This document shows, piece by piece, positions 34,589 through 43,963 of a DNA stretch of 52,553 bases. The stretch spans positions 1 through 52,553 of the forward strand of contig NZ_CAFK01000116.1 of NCBI RefSeq assembly GCF_000239815.1, written 5' to 3'. The DNA is from Bradyrhizobium sp. STM 3843. Lineage in GTDB: Bacteria > Pseudomonadota > Alphaproteobacteria > Rhizobiales > Xanthobacteraceae. A program made the translations under genes and the position numbers. The notes under the pieces are model-generated. The model saw only the letters and a list, made by a program, of their open reading frames with translations. It was not told the origin of the DNA and searched no databases. Numbering within the stretch: position 1 is the stretch's first letter; each line of letters opens with the position of its first letter.

Positions 34589-34610
34589 AAGCCGCCCACG
34601 GGCGGCTTTT
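34589..34610 (+). terminator. spacer hairpin 2 of the RtcB array, terminator-like
   Basis: AAGCCGCCC (34589-34597) pairs with GGGCGGCTT (34600-34608) and TTTT covers 34607-34610. This copy has the T-run of an intrinsic terminator and follows oxygenase 1 by 22 bases. The core is identical to hairpins 1 and 3. Confidence 0.75.
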
Positions 34611-34675
34611 CGCCCAATGAACATCGTCGAGGCCGGGTACGACAAATATTTCTGAATTGGAATGCGAGACGAGCG

Positions 34676-36019
34676 ATGATCGATGGAAACACCTTGATCG
34701 CCTGGGGGTTCAAGCCGGGCCGCTGGTTCAGGGATGGACTGGCGACGGCGAACGCGTTGCGCGCCGAGGGCGCCGACGACGACGCGATTTTCGCGGCCTT
34801 GCAGGCATTGCAGCCGCTCGAAACCTTGATGCGCACCAATGGACTCCCGTTCTCCATGCTGATCGATGCCGAGAACGAGCTGGAACGTGCCAACGTCGCG
34901 GCCGTGGCGCAGCACATGGATGCGCTGATGAGAGTCCCGACCATTGTGATCGGCGCGGTGATGCCGGATGCCTGCCCGTCCGGGACGACGACGGGCACGA
35001 TTCCCGTGGGCGGCGTGGTCGCCTGCGAGGATGCGATCCATCCCGGCTTCCACTCTTCGGACATCTGCTGCTCGGTCGCGATCACGGTGTTCACGCGCAA
35101 GGATGATCCGAAACGCGTGCTCGATGCCGTTCACGCCGTCACTCATTTCGGCCCGGGCGGCCGCGACAAGCTGCTTAGTCCGCCGGACGAGGTGATGGCT
35201 GCGTTCGACGCCAATCCGTTCCTGAAGGGCCTGGAGCGTTTCGCGGTCGGCCACTTCGCCACGCAGGGTGACGGCAATCATTTTGCATTTGTCGGCCATC
35301 TGAAGTCGACGGGCCAGGTCGCGCTGGTGACCCACCATGGCTCGCGCGGCCTCGGCGCACAGGTCTACAAGCGCGGCATGGCCGCGGCCAGGAAGCACAC
35401 CGCGATCCATGCGCCGAAGGTCCCGGACCACAATGCCTGGATCAGAGCGTCGAACGACGACGGGCGCGCTTATTGGGAGGCGTTGCAGGTGGTGCGGCTC
35501 TGGACCAAGGCCAACCACCACGCCATCCATGATCTCGCGGCCGCCAAGCTTGGTAACAAGATCGCCGATCGTTTTTGGAACGAGCACAATTTCGTTTTCA
35601 GGAAGACGGACGGCCTGTTCTACCACGGCAAGGGCGCAACCCCGAACTGGGCGGGCTTCTCCGCCGATGATGACGGGCGCACCATCGTGCCGCTCAACAT
35701 GGCGGAGCCGGTGTTGTTGTTGAAGCATACCGACAACAAGGACGCGCTTGGCTTTGCGCCCCACGGCGCCGGTCGTAATCTCGGGCGCAAAGCGTTTCTG
35801 CGCCAGAACCGGCCCGAGCTGCCTGATGGCATCGACGCGCGCTTCTACTGCGGTAAGCCGGACCTGTCCGAGCTGCCGCAGGCCTACAAGAACGCGGCCT
35901 CGGTGCGTGCGCAGATCGAGGCCTATCGCCTCGGTGAAGTGATCGACGAGGTGATCCCGTACGGCTCGGTCATGGCCGGCGATTGGGAAGCCGATGCGCC
36001 GTGGCGGAAGGGACGGTGA
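34676..36019 (+). CDS. RtcB family RNA ligase 2 (divergent subfamily)
   Basis: A 447-residue protein with RtcB landmarks in order. These are GTIPVGGVVA, HSSDICCSVAITV in place of the usual DIGCG, GDGNHFAFVGH, HHGSRGLGAQVY, a NEHNFVF His site, and FAPHGAGRNLGRK with the His expected to receive GMP. It is intact, unlike rtcB copy 1, and differs from it in the N-terminal half (a helical region, residues 1-90), so the two are not a recent duplication. It probably ligates RNA ends of a different source or uses a partner. The neighbour on each side is a 2OG-Fe(II) oxygenase gene. Confidence 0.85.
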   Translation: MIDGNTLIAWGFKPGRWFRDGLATANALRAEGADDDAIFAALQALQPLETLMRTNGLPFSMLIDAENELERANVAAVAQHMDALMRVPTIVIGAVMPDACPSGTTTGTIPVGGVVACEDAIHPGFHSSDICCSVAITVFTRKDDPKRVLDAVHAVTHFGPGGRDKLLSPPDEVMAAFDANPFLKGLERFAVGHFATQGDGNHFAFVGHLKSTGQVALVTHHGSRGLGAQVYKRGMAAARKHTAIHAPKVPDHNAWIRASNDDGRAYWEALQVVRLWTKANHHAIHDLAAAKLGNKIADRFWNEHNFVFRKTDGLFYHGKGATPNWAGFSADDDGRTIVPLNMAEPVLLLKHTDNKDALGFAPHGAGRNLGRKAFLRQNRPELPDGIDARFYCGKPDLSELPQAYKNAASVRAQIEAYRLGEVIDEVIPYGSVMAGDWEADAPWRKGR

Positions 36020-36062
36020 GGTTCGGAACGGGACGTCGCGCGAAAGTTTCGGCGAGATCGGA

Positions 36063-36084
36063 GAGGCCGCCCACGGGCGGCCTC
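36063..36084 (+). terminator. spacer hairpin 3 of the RtcB array
   Basis: GAGGCCGCCC (36063-36072) pairs perfectly with GGGCGGCCTC (36075-36084) around AC. The 16-base core is the same as hairpins 1 and 2. It lies in the 90-base spacer between rtcB copy 2 and oxygenase 2, without a T-run. Confidence 0.55.
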
Positions 36085-36109
36085 CGGCCAAGCAGGATGG
36101 AGGCGAGAC

Positions 36110-36694
36110 ATGAGCGAGATCCGGTGGAGAGCGAAGAATGTCGGTACGATCGAGGGCTTTCTCTCGCTCGGCGAATGCGACGACTATGTTCGGTTCGGCG
36201 AGGCGATCGGCTTCGCCGAAGCACCGATATCGACCTTGGAGGGCATGATCATGATGAAGGACGTTCGTAACAACGATCGGGTCATGGTTGACGATTCCGC
36301 GCGGGCTCAGGCGCTTTATGAAAGGCTCTCCGGTCATTTGGCGCTACGATTCCAGAAGACGTGGGTGCCCGTCGCGCTGAACGAACGCCTGCGGCTCTAT
36401 CGGTATGATGTCGGGCAGCAGTTCGACTGGCATCTCGATGGCCATTTCGAGCGCGAACTCGGTGAGCGCAGCCAATTCACCTTCATGGTCTATCTCAATG
36501 ACGACTTCGAAGGCGGAGCAACGTCATTCAAAGATGGCTATGGAGGAGCCTCGATCGGTGATCCGTTTCGGATCAGGCCGGAGAAGGGAATGGCGCTCCT
36601 GTTCCACCATCCGATCATGCATCGCGGCGATCCAGTTACGAAGGGGCGCAAATACGTGCTGCGAACCGATATCATGTATCGTCGCCAGGGGTGA
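36110..36694 (+). CDS. 2OG-Fe(II) oxygenase 2 (prolyl 4-hydroxylase-like)
   Basis: A 194-residue paralogue of the oxygenase at 33994. Iron ligands are in FDWHLDGHFER and HHPIMHRGDPVTKGRKYVLR, and the segment ERSQFTFMVYLNDDFEGGAT is shared exactly. Differences cluster in residues about 40-65 (ISTLEGMIMMKD) and in a loop at 145-155, where substrate choice usually lies. AGGATGGAGG precedes the ATG. The pair arose by duplication around an RtcB gene. A long stem-loop follows the stop. Confidence 0.85.
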   Translation: MSEIRWRAKNVGTIEGFLSLGECDDYVRFGEAIGFAEAPISTLEGMIMMKDVRNNDRVMVDDSARAQALYERLSGHLALRFQKTWVPVALNERLRLYRYDVGQQFDWHLDGHFERELGERSQFTFMVYLNDDFEGGATSFKDGYGGASIGDPFRIRPEKGMALLFHHPIMHRGDPVTKGRKYVLRTDIMYRRQG

Positions 36695-36702
36695 GGCATG
36701 GC

Positions 36703-36739
36703 GCACCACACGCAACCAATTGGCGGTTGCGTGTGGTGC
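36703..36739 (+). terminator. long stem-loop ending the RtcB array
   Basis: GCACCACACGCAACC (36703-36717) and GGTTGCGTGTGGTGC (36725-36739) pair over 15 bp around a 7-base loop, nine bases past the oxygenase 2 stop. The stem is strong but is followed by GCTGCCG rather than T, so it may stabilise the 3' end or need Rho. Confidence 0.7.
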
Positions 36740-36778
36740 TGCCGTCGGCCATCCTTGCGGTGAGATGCATTGGGGGGC

Positions 36779-37564
36779 GTGGTGACGGGCGTCGAGGCTG
36801 GAGCGATCAGGTCGAAGCGGGAGCCCTGGTGGTCGATCGCGGCTGTTTTCGTGCTCGGTTTCGTGCTGCTGTCGCTCTTGACGGCGTCGCCGCTGTTGGT
36901 TCGTGCCTTTCTGTATCAGCCGTTCAATATTCCGGCCGGCTCGATGAAGCCGACCTTCCTGGTCGGCGACGTCTTCTTCGTCGCGAAATATCCCTACGGC
37001 TATAGCCGTTACACGTGGCCGTTGTCCTGGCCGTCCTCCCTGGCTGCTTCGGCCCGCATCTGGGGTGCTGTGCCCGCGCGCGGCGACGTCGTCGCGTTTT
37101 TCCTGCCGAAGGATAATGCGACCGTGTACATCAAGCGCGTGGTCGGGCTGCCCGGTGACCGCATTCAGATGAAGGACGGGCGGCTCTACATCAACGAGAC
37201 GCCGGTCGTGCGCGAGCGGCGCGACGACGCGGTCGGGCTCAGCGCCTGCGGCGACGAGTCCCGCGAGCGCGTCAAACGCTGGCGCGAAACCCTGCCGAAT
37301 GGCGTGAGCTACGACACGCTCGATTGCCTCGACAACGGTTTCTTTGACAACACGCCCGTCTATACCGTGCCGCCCGATCGATTGTTCATGCTCGGCGACA
37401 ACCGCGACAATTCCACCGACAGCCGCGTGCTCAGTCAGGTCGGCTATGTCCCGATCGAGAACGTCATCGGCCGCGCCGCGATGATCTATTTCTCGGTCAC
37501 AGGCGGCGAAAAGGGGGAGCCGGGCCGGATCCGCTTCGAGCGGATCGGGATGATGGTACGGTGA
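36779..37564 (+). CDS. lepB: signal peptidase I
   Basis: A 261-residue inner-membrane serine protease that cleaves signal peptides. One N-terminal helix (WWSIAAVFVLGFVLLSLLTA) is followed by the Ser motif YQPFNIPAGSMKPTFLVGD and the catalytic Lys in TVYIKRVVGLPGDRIQMKDG. The C-terminal box is LFMLGDNRDNSTDSR. No ATG fits. GTG at 36779 or 36782, behind a GGGGGG run, is the best start, with TTG at 36770 as an alternative. It probably is not the only lepB of the genome, because the essential copy in alphaproteobacteria usually sits near rnc and era, which are absent here. Confidence 0.9.
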   Translation: MVTGVEAGAIRSKREPWWSIAAVFVLGFVLLSLLTASPLLVRAFLYQPFNIPAGSMKPTFLVGDVFFVAKYPYGYSRYTWPLSWPSSLAASARIWGAVPARGDVVAFFLPKDNATVYIKRVVGLPGDRIQMKDGRLYINETPVVRERRDDAVGLSACGDESRERVKRWRETLPNGVSYDTLDCLDNGFFDNTPVYTVPPDRLFMLGDNRDNSTDSRVLSQVGYVPIENVIGRAAMIYFSVTGGEKGEPGRIRFERIGMMVR

Positions 37565-37625
37565 CTTTAGTTAGCTGCGTCAGCACGGATACCGCGCATC
37601 GCCCTGTCATCGCACCAGGGGCATT

Positions 37626-37910
37626 TCAAGCCGCGTCGCGCGGCACGATCTTCTTGTAATTCTGTGTCTGTGCCGCCTTGGAAAGATCATAGGCGGTCTG
37701 CAGGTTCATCCAGAAGCGGGGGTCGGTGCCGAAATAGCGGCCGAGCCTGATCGCGGTGTCGGCCGTAACATCGCGGGTGCCGCGCATGATCTCGGTGAGA
37801 CGATTGGGCGGCACGTCGAGCAGCTTTGCCAGGGCGCGCGCAGACAGGCCAAGAGGAATCAGGAATTCCTCGCGGAGCACTTCGCCGGGATGGGTGCGCA
37901 GGCGGGGCAT
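37626..37910 (-). CDS. higA: HigA family antitoxin
   Basis: A 94-residue helix-turn-helix protein: HPGEVLREEFLIPLGLSARA, then LAKLLDVPPNRLTEIMRGTR and a TADTAIRLGRYFGTDPRFWM stretch, the standard HigA layout. The ATG at 37910 follows AAGGAGAGG. A TTG five codons earlier is less likely. The higB toxin gene ends 11 bases upstream, toxin first as usual for higBA. It should bind the toxin and repress the shared promoter through the inverted repeat at 38215. Confidence 0.92.
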   Translation of the reverse strand: MPRLRTHPGEVLREEFLIPLGLSARALAKLLDVPPNRLTEIMRGTRDVTADTAIRLGRYFGTDPRFWMNLQTAYDLSKAAQTQNYKKIVPRDAA

Positions 37911-37921
37911 CGTCCTCTCCT

Positions 37922-38203
37922 TCAATGGTAGTCCACGATCTCAACTTCTTCTGGACCGTCAGAGGTCCATCGAAAGCAGAGGCGCCATTGCTGGTTTATC
38001 CGAATGGAATGCTGACCGCGACGATCGCCTTTCAGAGCTTCCAGCCGGTTGCCCGGCGGGGAGCGCAGATCCTCCAGACGAACGGCAGCATCCACCATGT
38101 CGAGCTTCCGAAGGGCGACCACTTCGAAGCTCCGCCACTTCGCAGAGCAGGCGCCGTCCCGGAACAGCCGCTCAGTCGCCCTGTCGGCAAAGCTGCGGAT
38201 CAT
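37922..38203 (-). CDS. higB: HigB/RelE family toxin
   Basis: A 93-residue RelE-like toxin that would cleave mRNA on the ribosome. Landmarks are IRSFADRATERLFRDG, ALRKLDMVDAAVRLEDLRSP followed by PGNRLEALKGDRRGQ, and SIRINQQWRLCFRWTSDG, which is the core beta sheet with the catalytic Arg/Lys residues. Length is normal. It precedes higA, and an inverted repeat sits 12 bases before its start. Confidence 0.92.
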   Translation of the reverse strand: MIRSFADRATERLFRDGACSAKWRSFEVVALRKLDMVDAAVRLEDLRSPPGNRLEALKGDRRGQHSIRINQQWRLCFRWTSDGPEEVEIVDYH

Positions 38204-38214
38204 GCGCCATGATG

Positions 38215-38233
38215 TGATACGTATCGCGTATCA
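38215..38233 (-). promoter_or_regulatory. higBA operator
   Basis: TGATACG (38215-38221) and CGTATCA (38227-38233) are perfect arms around five bases. The centre also contains the palindrome GATACGTATC. On the minus strand a TTGACT hexamer overlaps the distal edge (38233-38238). This is the expected place for HigA binding. Confidence 0.65.
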
Positions 38234-38259
38234 GTCAAGTCTCTCGTTGGTCTGAAAAC

Positions 38260-38288
38260 AAAAAGGGCGCGGTTCGCACCGCGCCCTT
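38260..38288 (-). terminator. intrinsic terminator of groESL
   Basis: On the minus strand AAGGGCGCGGT, a GCGA loop and ACCGCGCCCTT form an 11-bp perfect stem followed by a T-run. It lies 24 bases past the groEL stop and also faces the higB promoter side. Confidence 0.9.
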
Positions 38289-38312
38289 CGTAAAGTTCAG
38301 AGCAGTTGGACC

Positions 38313-40025
<1,713 letters not shown>

Positions 40026-40042
40026 CGTGTGCGAGCGGATAA

Positions 40043-40357
40043 TTAGGCGGCTTTCTTCTTGGCGCCGACGTCGGTCAGCACGCCCATGATGTCGCTTTCC
40101 TTCATGATCAACAGCTCCTGGCCGTCGATCTTGACCTCGGTGCCCGACCACTTGCCGAACAGCACGCGGTCACCGACCTGGACGTCGAGCGGGACCAGCT
40201 TGCCGCTCTCGTCGCGGGCGCCGGGGCCCACCGCGATCACTTCGCCCTGCGAGGGCTTTTCCTTGGCCGAGTCGGGGATGATGATGCCGCCGGCAGTCTT
40301 CTCTTCGGCGTCGATGCGCTTGACCACGACGCGGTCGTGAAGCGGACGGAAAGCCAT
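40043..40357 (-). CDS. groS: co-chaperonin GroES
   Basis: A 104-residue co-chaperonin that caps GroEL. It has the start [20 protein letters not shown], the mobile-loop segment [20 protein letters not shown], and [20 protein letters not shown]. The ribosome site AGGAGGA precedes the ATG. It is the first gene of the CIRCE-controlled unit. A short Lys/Ala tail is normal for rhizobial copies. Confidence 0.98.
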   Translation of the reverse strand: MAFRPLHDRVVVKRIDAEEKTAGGIIIPDSAKEKPSQGEVIAVGPGARDESGKLVPLDVQVGDRVLFGKWSGTEVKIDGQELLIMKESDIMGVLTDVGAKKKAA

Positions 40358-40400
40358 ACAGTCCTCCTAAGCTATTGAGGCGATTATCAGTTTCTGGAGA

Positions 40401-40427
40401 TTGGCAGTCGATGCCAGCGAGTGCCAG
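40401..40427 (-). promoter_or_regulatory. CIRCE element (HrcA operator) of groESL
   Basis: On the minus strand CTGGCACTC, nine bases, then GACTGCCAA. This matches the CIRCE consensus TTAGCACTC-N9-GAGTGCTAA at most positions with the exact spacer. It lies 44 bases before the groES start. HrcA would bind it and release it on heat stress. Confidence 0.88.
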
Positions 40428-40439
40428 CCTGCCGGGCTG

Positions 40440-40468
40440 GACATAGGCGAGAGTTTTGGAGCCGGCAA
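40440..40468 (-). promoter_or_regulatory. groESL promoter
   Basis: On the minus strand TTGCCG (40463-40468) and TATGTC (40440-40445) are spaced 17 bases. They lie just upstream of the CIRCE element, so the transcript would begin at or inside CIRCE, as in other HrcA-controlled promoters. Confidence 0.65.
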
Positions 40469-40739
40469 GGGCTTCTAGCAGAAAAATTAGCAGTCAATCA
40501 CGCGGTCTGCCAGAAGGTCCGGGCATCGTTAACGAGGCCGGAACGGATCGTGAAACCCAGTATTAGCACCCCCGCTAAGTCGCTGCTAGTGCAGGAAATT
40601 TCAACAACCCGTTAAACATTTAGGCTTGTGATGGATTGAAGTCATGCGTCACATTTCTCTCATGTGAGCGCATCTTCACCGGGTGACTCCATCGCAGGTG
40701 CCACGCGGGGACAATGCGCTTCCTAAAACGGAGGTTGGC

Positions 40740-41024
40740 ATGGTGTCGAAGGTTGCCGTTTCCGAGGATTTTCGGAAACAGGTCCTGGGTTACGGGCTGA
40801 CGACGGCGCAGATCCTTTATCGGATGCCGGATCATCCCTCGCTGCTCCAGACCTACGTCTGGCAGAATTACGACCTGTTCCCGAAATTCCCCGCGCTGCA
40901 GGACTTCCTGGCGTTCTGGCAGAGTAAGCTCGAAGGGCCGCTGTTCTCGGTGACGGTGGCGCATTCCAAGCTGATCAAGCCAGCGGAGCTGCGCGCAGTT
41001 GACGGTGTGTTCCGGCTGAACTGA
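40740..41024 (+). CDS. Usg-like family protein
   Basis: A 94-residue protein matching the Usg family found next to trpF-related or other genes in alphaproteobacteria: DFRKQVLGYGLTTAQILYRM, then PDHPSLLQTYVWQNYDLFPK and FLAFWQSKLEGPLFSVTVAH. No function is established. GGAGG at 40730 sets the ATG. Transcribed away from groESL. Confidence 0.88.
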   Translation: MVSKVAVSEDFRKQVLGYGLTTAQILYRMPDHPSLLQTYVWQNYDLFPKFPALQDFLAFWQSKLEGPLFSVTVAHSKLIKPAELRAVDGVFRLN

Positions 41025-41056
41025 GCGGAAGCCATAGTAGAAGCGGCAACCACGGT

Positions 41057-41098
41057 GTCATTCCGGGGCATCGCGTAGCGATGAGCCCGGAATCCATC
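41057..41098. repeat. dispersed palindromic repeat, copy 5
   Basis: Starts GTCATTCCGGGGCATCGCG and ends GCCCGGAATCCAT. It faces copy 6, 22 bases later, forming an inverted pair. Confidence 0.78.
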
Positions 41099-41120
41099 GG
41101 GCGGCAGAACGTGTGGCAAC

Positions 41121-41160
41121 GTGGATTCCGGGCTCGTGCTTCGCACGCCCCGGAATGACG
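41121..41160. repeat. dispersed palindromic repeat, copy 6
   Basis: Starts GTGGATTCCGGGCTCGTGC and ends ACGCCCCGGAATGACG with a GTGCTTCGCAC centre, in reverse orientation to copy 5. Confidence 0.76.
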
Positions 41161-41234
41161 ATATATCGAGGCGCGACAGCGGAGCTCCTTCAATCTGTGC
41201 TACCCTTCGCTCGAGGAAACCGAAGGAGAGCACG

Positions 41235-41795
41235 ATGGCCAGCAAGAGCCGTGCGAAGAAGGCGGCATTACGGACCGCCGCGAAGGCGGCGACGCGCAAG
41301 ACATCGCCGCGCAAGAGCGCCAAGGCGAAAGCCAAATCTGCGGCGGCCAAATCGATTGCGCGCCGACCACTCCCGCGCAAAGCTGCCGCCGCGCCTGCCG
41401 TGCGGCGGAAGAAGCAGCGGATCGCCATCAGCCATCATCGCGATGAAGACTTCAAGGCCGATGGGCTGCGCGCCTACGCGCACTACCGCGACCTCGGCAT
41501 TGCTGACGCGACGCATGGGCTCGCGCGCGCCCATGTGATCCGGCTGCTGCCGCCCTGCAACCCGCAGGAGGTTGCGAAGCTGCACACCCACGACGTCGAA
41601 TTCCAGATGGTCTATGTGCTCAAGGGCTGGGTGAAGAGCTATCTCGAAGGTGTCGGCGAAACGCTGATGAAAGAGGGCAGCGCCTGGACCCAGCCGCCGC
41701 GCATCCGCCACATGATCCTCGACTATTCCGACGACGTCGAACTGCTCGAGGTGATCCTGCCGGCCGACTTCAAAACGGTCGAACTCTCGACGTAA
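41235..41795 (+). CDS. cupin domain protein with histone-like basic N-terminal tail
   Basis: A 186-residue protein in two parts. Residues 1-72 are almost only Lys, Arg, Ala, Ser and Thr (for example KTSPRKSAKAKAKSAAAKS), like histone H1 or phasin-type nucleic-acid-binding tails. Residues about 75-186 form a single cupin barrel with HTHDVEFQMVYVLKGWVKSY and a QPPRIRHMILDYSDDVELLE segment, whose His and Glu could bind metal. A CGAAGGAGAG ribosome site precedes the ATG. The combination suggests a cupin brought to DNA, RNA or polyphosphate. No partner is evident, and repeats lie just upstream. Confidence 0.75.
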   Translation: MASKSRAKKAALRTAAKAATRKTSPRKSAKAKAKSAAAKSIARRPLPRKAAAAPAVRRKKQRIAISHHRDEDFKADGLRAYAHYRDLGIADATHGLARAHVIRLLPPCNPQEVAKLHTHDVEFQMVYVLKGWVKSYLEGVGETLMKEGSAWTQPPRIRHMILDYSDDVELLEVILPADFKTVELST

Positions 41796-41904
41796 ATCGG
41801 TCTGAAACAGCTGGAAACATTCGCCCTGCGGTCGCGGCGGCCTGACCGCATGGTGTTTGTCACATCTTTGCCCGGCGTTGTTGGGCGGGATGGGCCCGCA
41901 AGGA

Positions 41905-43953
41905 ATGCGATGTCCGCATCGCGTCCGCCGTGGGCTTGTGTCAGGCGTATGCGTTCCGTTGTCGTCAATAGCCGCCCAGTTCCGATCGGTATCCTTCCCA
42001 GGCGCGTCATTCCCGGCGGCGCGTTATCTCGACGATGTCGCCAGCCCTGGACATCGGGATGATATCGACTGGCTGCGCGCCATCGCAGTCCTGTCCGTTG
42101 TCGCCTTCCATTTCGAGACGCCGGGAATTTTCGGCGGCTTCGTCGGCGTCGATATCTTCTTCGTCATCTCCGGCTATCTGATCATCGGCATCCTGCAATC
42201 CGAGATCGCGCAGGGCCGCTTCTCCTTCACGGGATTCTATGAGCGGCGGCTGCGCCGGCTGTTGCCGGCGCTCTATGTCATGGTGGTGCTGACCGCGCTG
42301 CCGTCATTGCACTTCCTGCTCAACTCCGAACGCGCCGAATTCTTCCGCTCCGCTGTTGCGGTCGTCACCTTCACCTCGAACATCTTCTTCTGGCAGCAGT
42401 CGGGCTATTTCGATCGCGCAGCGGTGGAGAAGCCGCTGCTGCACAGCTGGTCGCTTGCGGTCGAGGAACAGTTCTATCTGGTGCTGCCGGTCCTGATCTG
42501 GGGCGTGCTGCGGTTCGCCCACGGCCGCCGACTGGTGCTGCCGATCACGCTGGTGATGCTGGCCGCAGCTTCATTCGCGCTCGGTCTCATTTTGATGCGC
42601 GACGGCGCGTCCGCGAGCGCCTTCTTCCTGAGCCCGGCGCGGGCGTGGGAATTCCTGATCGGCGGACTGGTGGCGCTGCCGGGCGTGCGGCAGCCGCGGC
42701 CCGGGCTCGCGCAGCGAAGCGCACGCGGATTGTCGCTGCTGCTGATGGCGATCCCGATCCTGTCGCTGCGGCCAGGGCCCGGCTTTCCCGGCCTCAACGC
42801 CGTGGCGCCGTGCCTCGGCGCGGCCATGTTCATCTGGAGCGGGATTGGTGTCGCGAGCCCCGCGCGCGGCGCGCTGTCGCCGCTGTCGCTCCTGCAGTTC
42901 TTCGGCCGTATCTCCTATTCGCTTTATCTCTGGCATTGGCCGCTGTTCGCCTTTGCGCGCTTTGCCAAGCCCGGCCTCGTGCTCGAGGCTCACGAAAAGG
43001 CCGCGCTGTTCGCGCTGACGGTCGGCGTCTCCTATCTGTCCTGGCGCTATGTCGAGCAGCCGTTCCGCAGCCGCAGCCTGGCCGCGACCCCGCGTGCCGC
43101 TTTCAGCATGGCGGCGGTCGCAAGCCTGCTGCTGCTCCTCGGCAGCGGTGTGGGAGAGATCTTGGGCAGCTTCAGCTCCGAGGCCGATCGCGCCGCGGCG
43201 CAGCTCGATGCTTACAACGACTACGACATGAAGCCGGTCTATCGCTACGGCACCTGTTTCACGACATCGGATGGGCGGCTCGGTGACGCCTGCCTGACTG
43301 CGGTGCCCGGCAAGACCAACATCCTGCTGTGGGGCGACAGCTTTGCCGCACATTACTATTACGGCCTCAAGGCCAGCCTCGATCCTGAGGTCATCAACAT
43401 CATGCAGGCGACACAACCGGCCTGCATGCCGACGCTGAGCGCGGAGACGCAAGGCCTCGCCTCCTGCCGCGCATTCGCCGCGCAGATGCGGGACTATTTC
43501 GGCGAGCAGAAGCCGGACCTCGTGGTGATGTCGGCGGATTGGCTGGAATATGCCCGGCCGCCGCGCTTTGGCGGCATGATCGCTGATCTGAGGCAGACCA
43601 TCACGCGCCTGAACGAGGCCGGCATTGCCGTCGTCCTGCTCGGTCCCTCGTTGCAGTTCCGCGCACGTCTGCCGTCCATGCTGGCGCGCGCGCAGCTGCG
43701 CGGCATCGCCGCGACGTCGGAGCAATTCGTGCGCGCCGACATTTATGCGCTCGACCAGATGATGCGCAACGCGTTGCCGGTCGGCGAAGGCCTGTCCTAT
43801 CTCTCGGTCCTGGATGCCGTCTGTCCGGAGCAGCGCTGCCCGCTCACCGAACACAGCCTGCCGCTGTCCTTCGATCATGCGCATCTGACGGCCGAAGGCT
43901 CGGTCTATGTGATGGCGAAGGTAGCGCCGAGCCTGAAGATGGTTCTGCCGTAA
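41905..43953 (+). CDS. acyltransferase 3 / SGNH fusion (OafA-like)
   Basis: About 680 residues. The membrane part has RDDIDWLRAIAVLSVVAFHF and then FGGFVGVDIFFVISGYLI, the catalytic-His acyltransferase-3 signature. About ten helices reach to residue 420. The periplasmic C-terminal 230 residues resemble an SGNH hydrolase: ILLWGDSFAAHYYYG holds the GDS Ser, and SFDHAHLTAEG the Asp/His pair. OafA-type proteins acetylate surface polysaccharides. The start is uncertain: 41857 (TTG), 41890, 41905 or 41938 (GTG) are all open, and none has a good ribosome site. Confidence 0.85.
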   Translation: MRCPHRVRRGLVSGVCVPLSSIAAQFRSVSFPGASFPAARYLDDVASPGHRDDIDWLRAIAVLSVVAFHFETPGIFGGFVGVDIFFVISGYLIIGILQSEIAQGRFSFTGFYERRLRRLLPALYVMVVLTALPSLHFLLNSERAEFFRSAVAVVTFTSNIFFWQQSGYFDRAAVEKPLLHSWSLAVEEQFYLVLPVLIWGVLRFAHGRRLVLPITLVMLAAASFALGLILMRDGASASAFFLSPARAWEFLIGGLVALPGVRQPRPGLAQRSARGLSLLLMAIPILSLRPGPGFPGLNAVAPCLGAAMFIWSGIGVASPARGALSPLSLLQFFGRISYSLYLWHWPLFAFARFAKPGLVLEAHEKAALFALTVGVSYLSWRYVEQPFRSRSLAATPRAAFSMAAVASLLLLLGSGVGEILGSFSSEADRAAAQLDAYNDYDMKPVYRYGTCFTTSDGRLGDACLTAVPGKTNILLWGDSFAAHYYYGLKASLDPEVINIMQATQPACMPTLSAETQGLASCRAFAAQMRDYFGEQKPDLVVMSADWLEYARPPRFGGMIADLRQTITRLNEAGIAVVLLGPSLQFRARLPSMLARAQLRGIAATSEQFVRADIYALDQMMRNALPVGEGLSYLSVLDAVCPEQRCPLTEHSLPLSFDHAHLTAEGSVYVMAKVAPSLKMVLP

Positions 43954-43963
43954 AGGGTATGGC

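Larger units (their letters stand above)
40358..40739. other. divergent regulatory region between groES and usg
   Basis: 382 bases hold the groESL promoter and CIRCE near the groES side. The half near usg is A/T-richer (about 40560-40660) and probably holds the usg promoter, but no clear hexamers or repeats could be fixed there. Confidence 0.5.

Noticed and set aside
34508..36337. 609-codon open frame on the minus strand
   Set aside because: It is antisense to rtcB copy 2 and parts of both oxygenase genes, with no recognisable domain and a composition typical of shadow frames.
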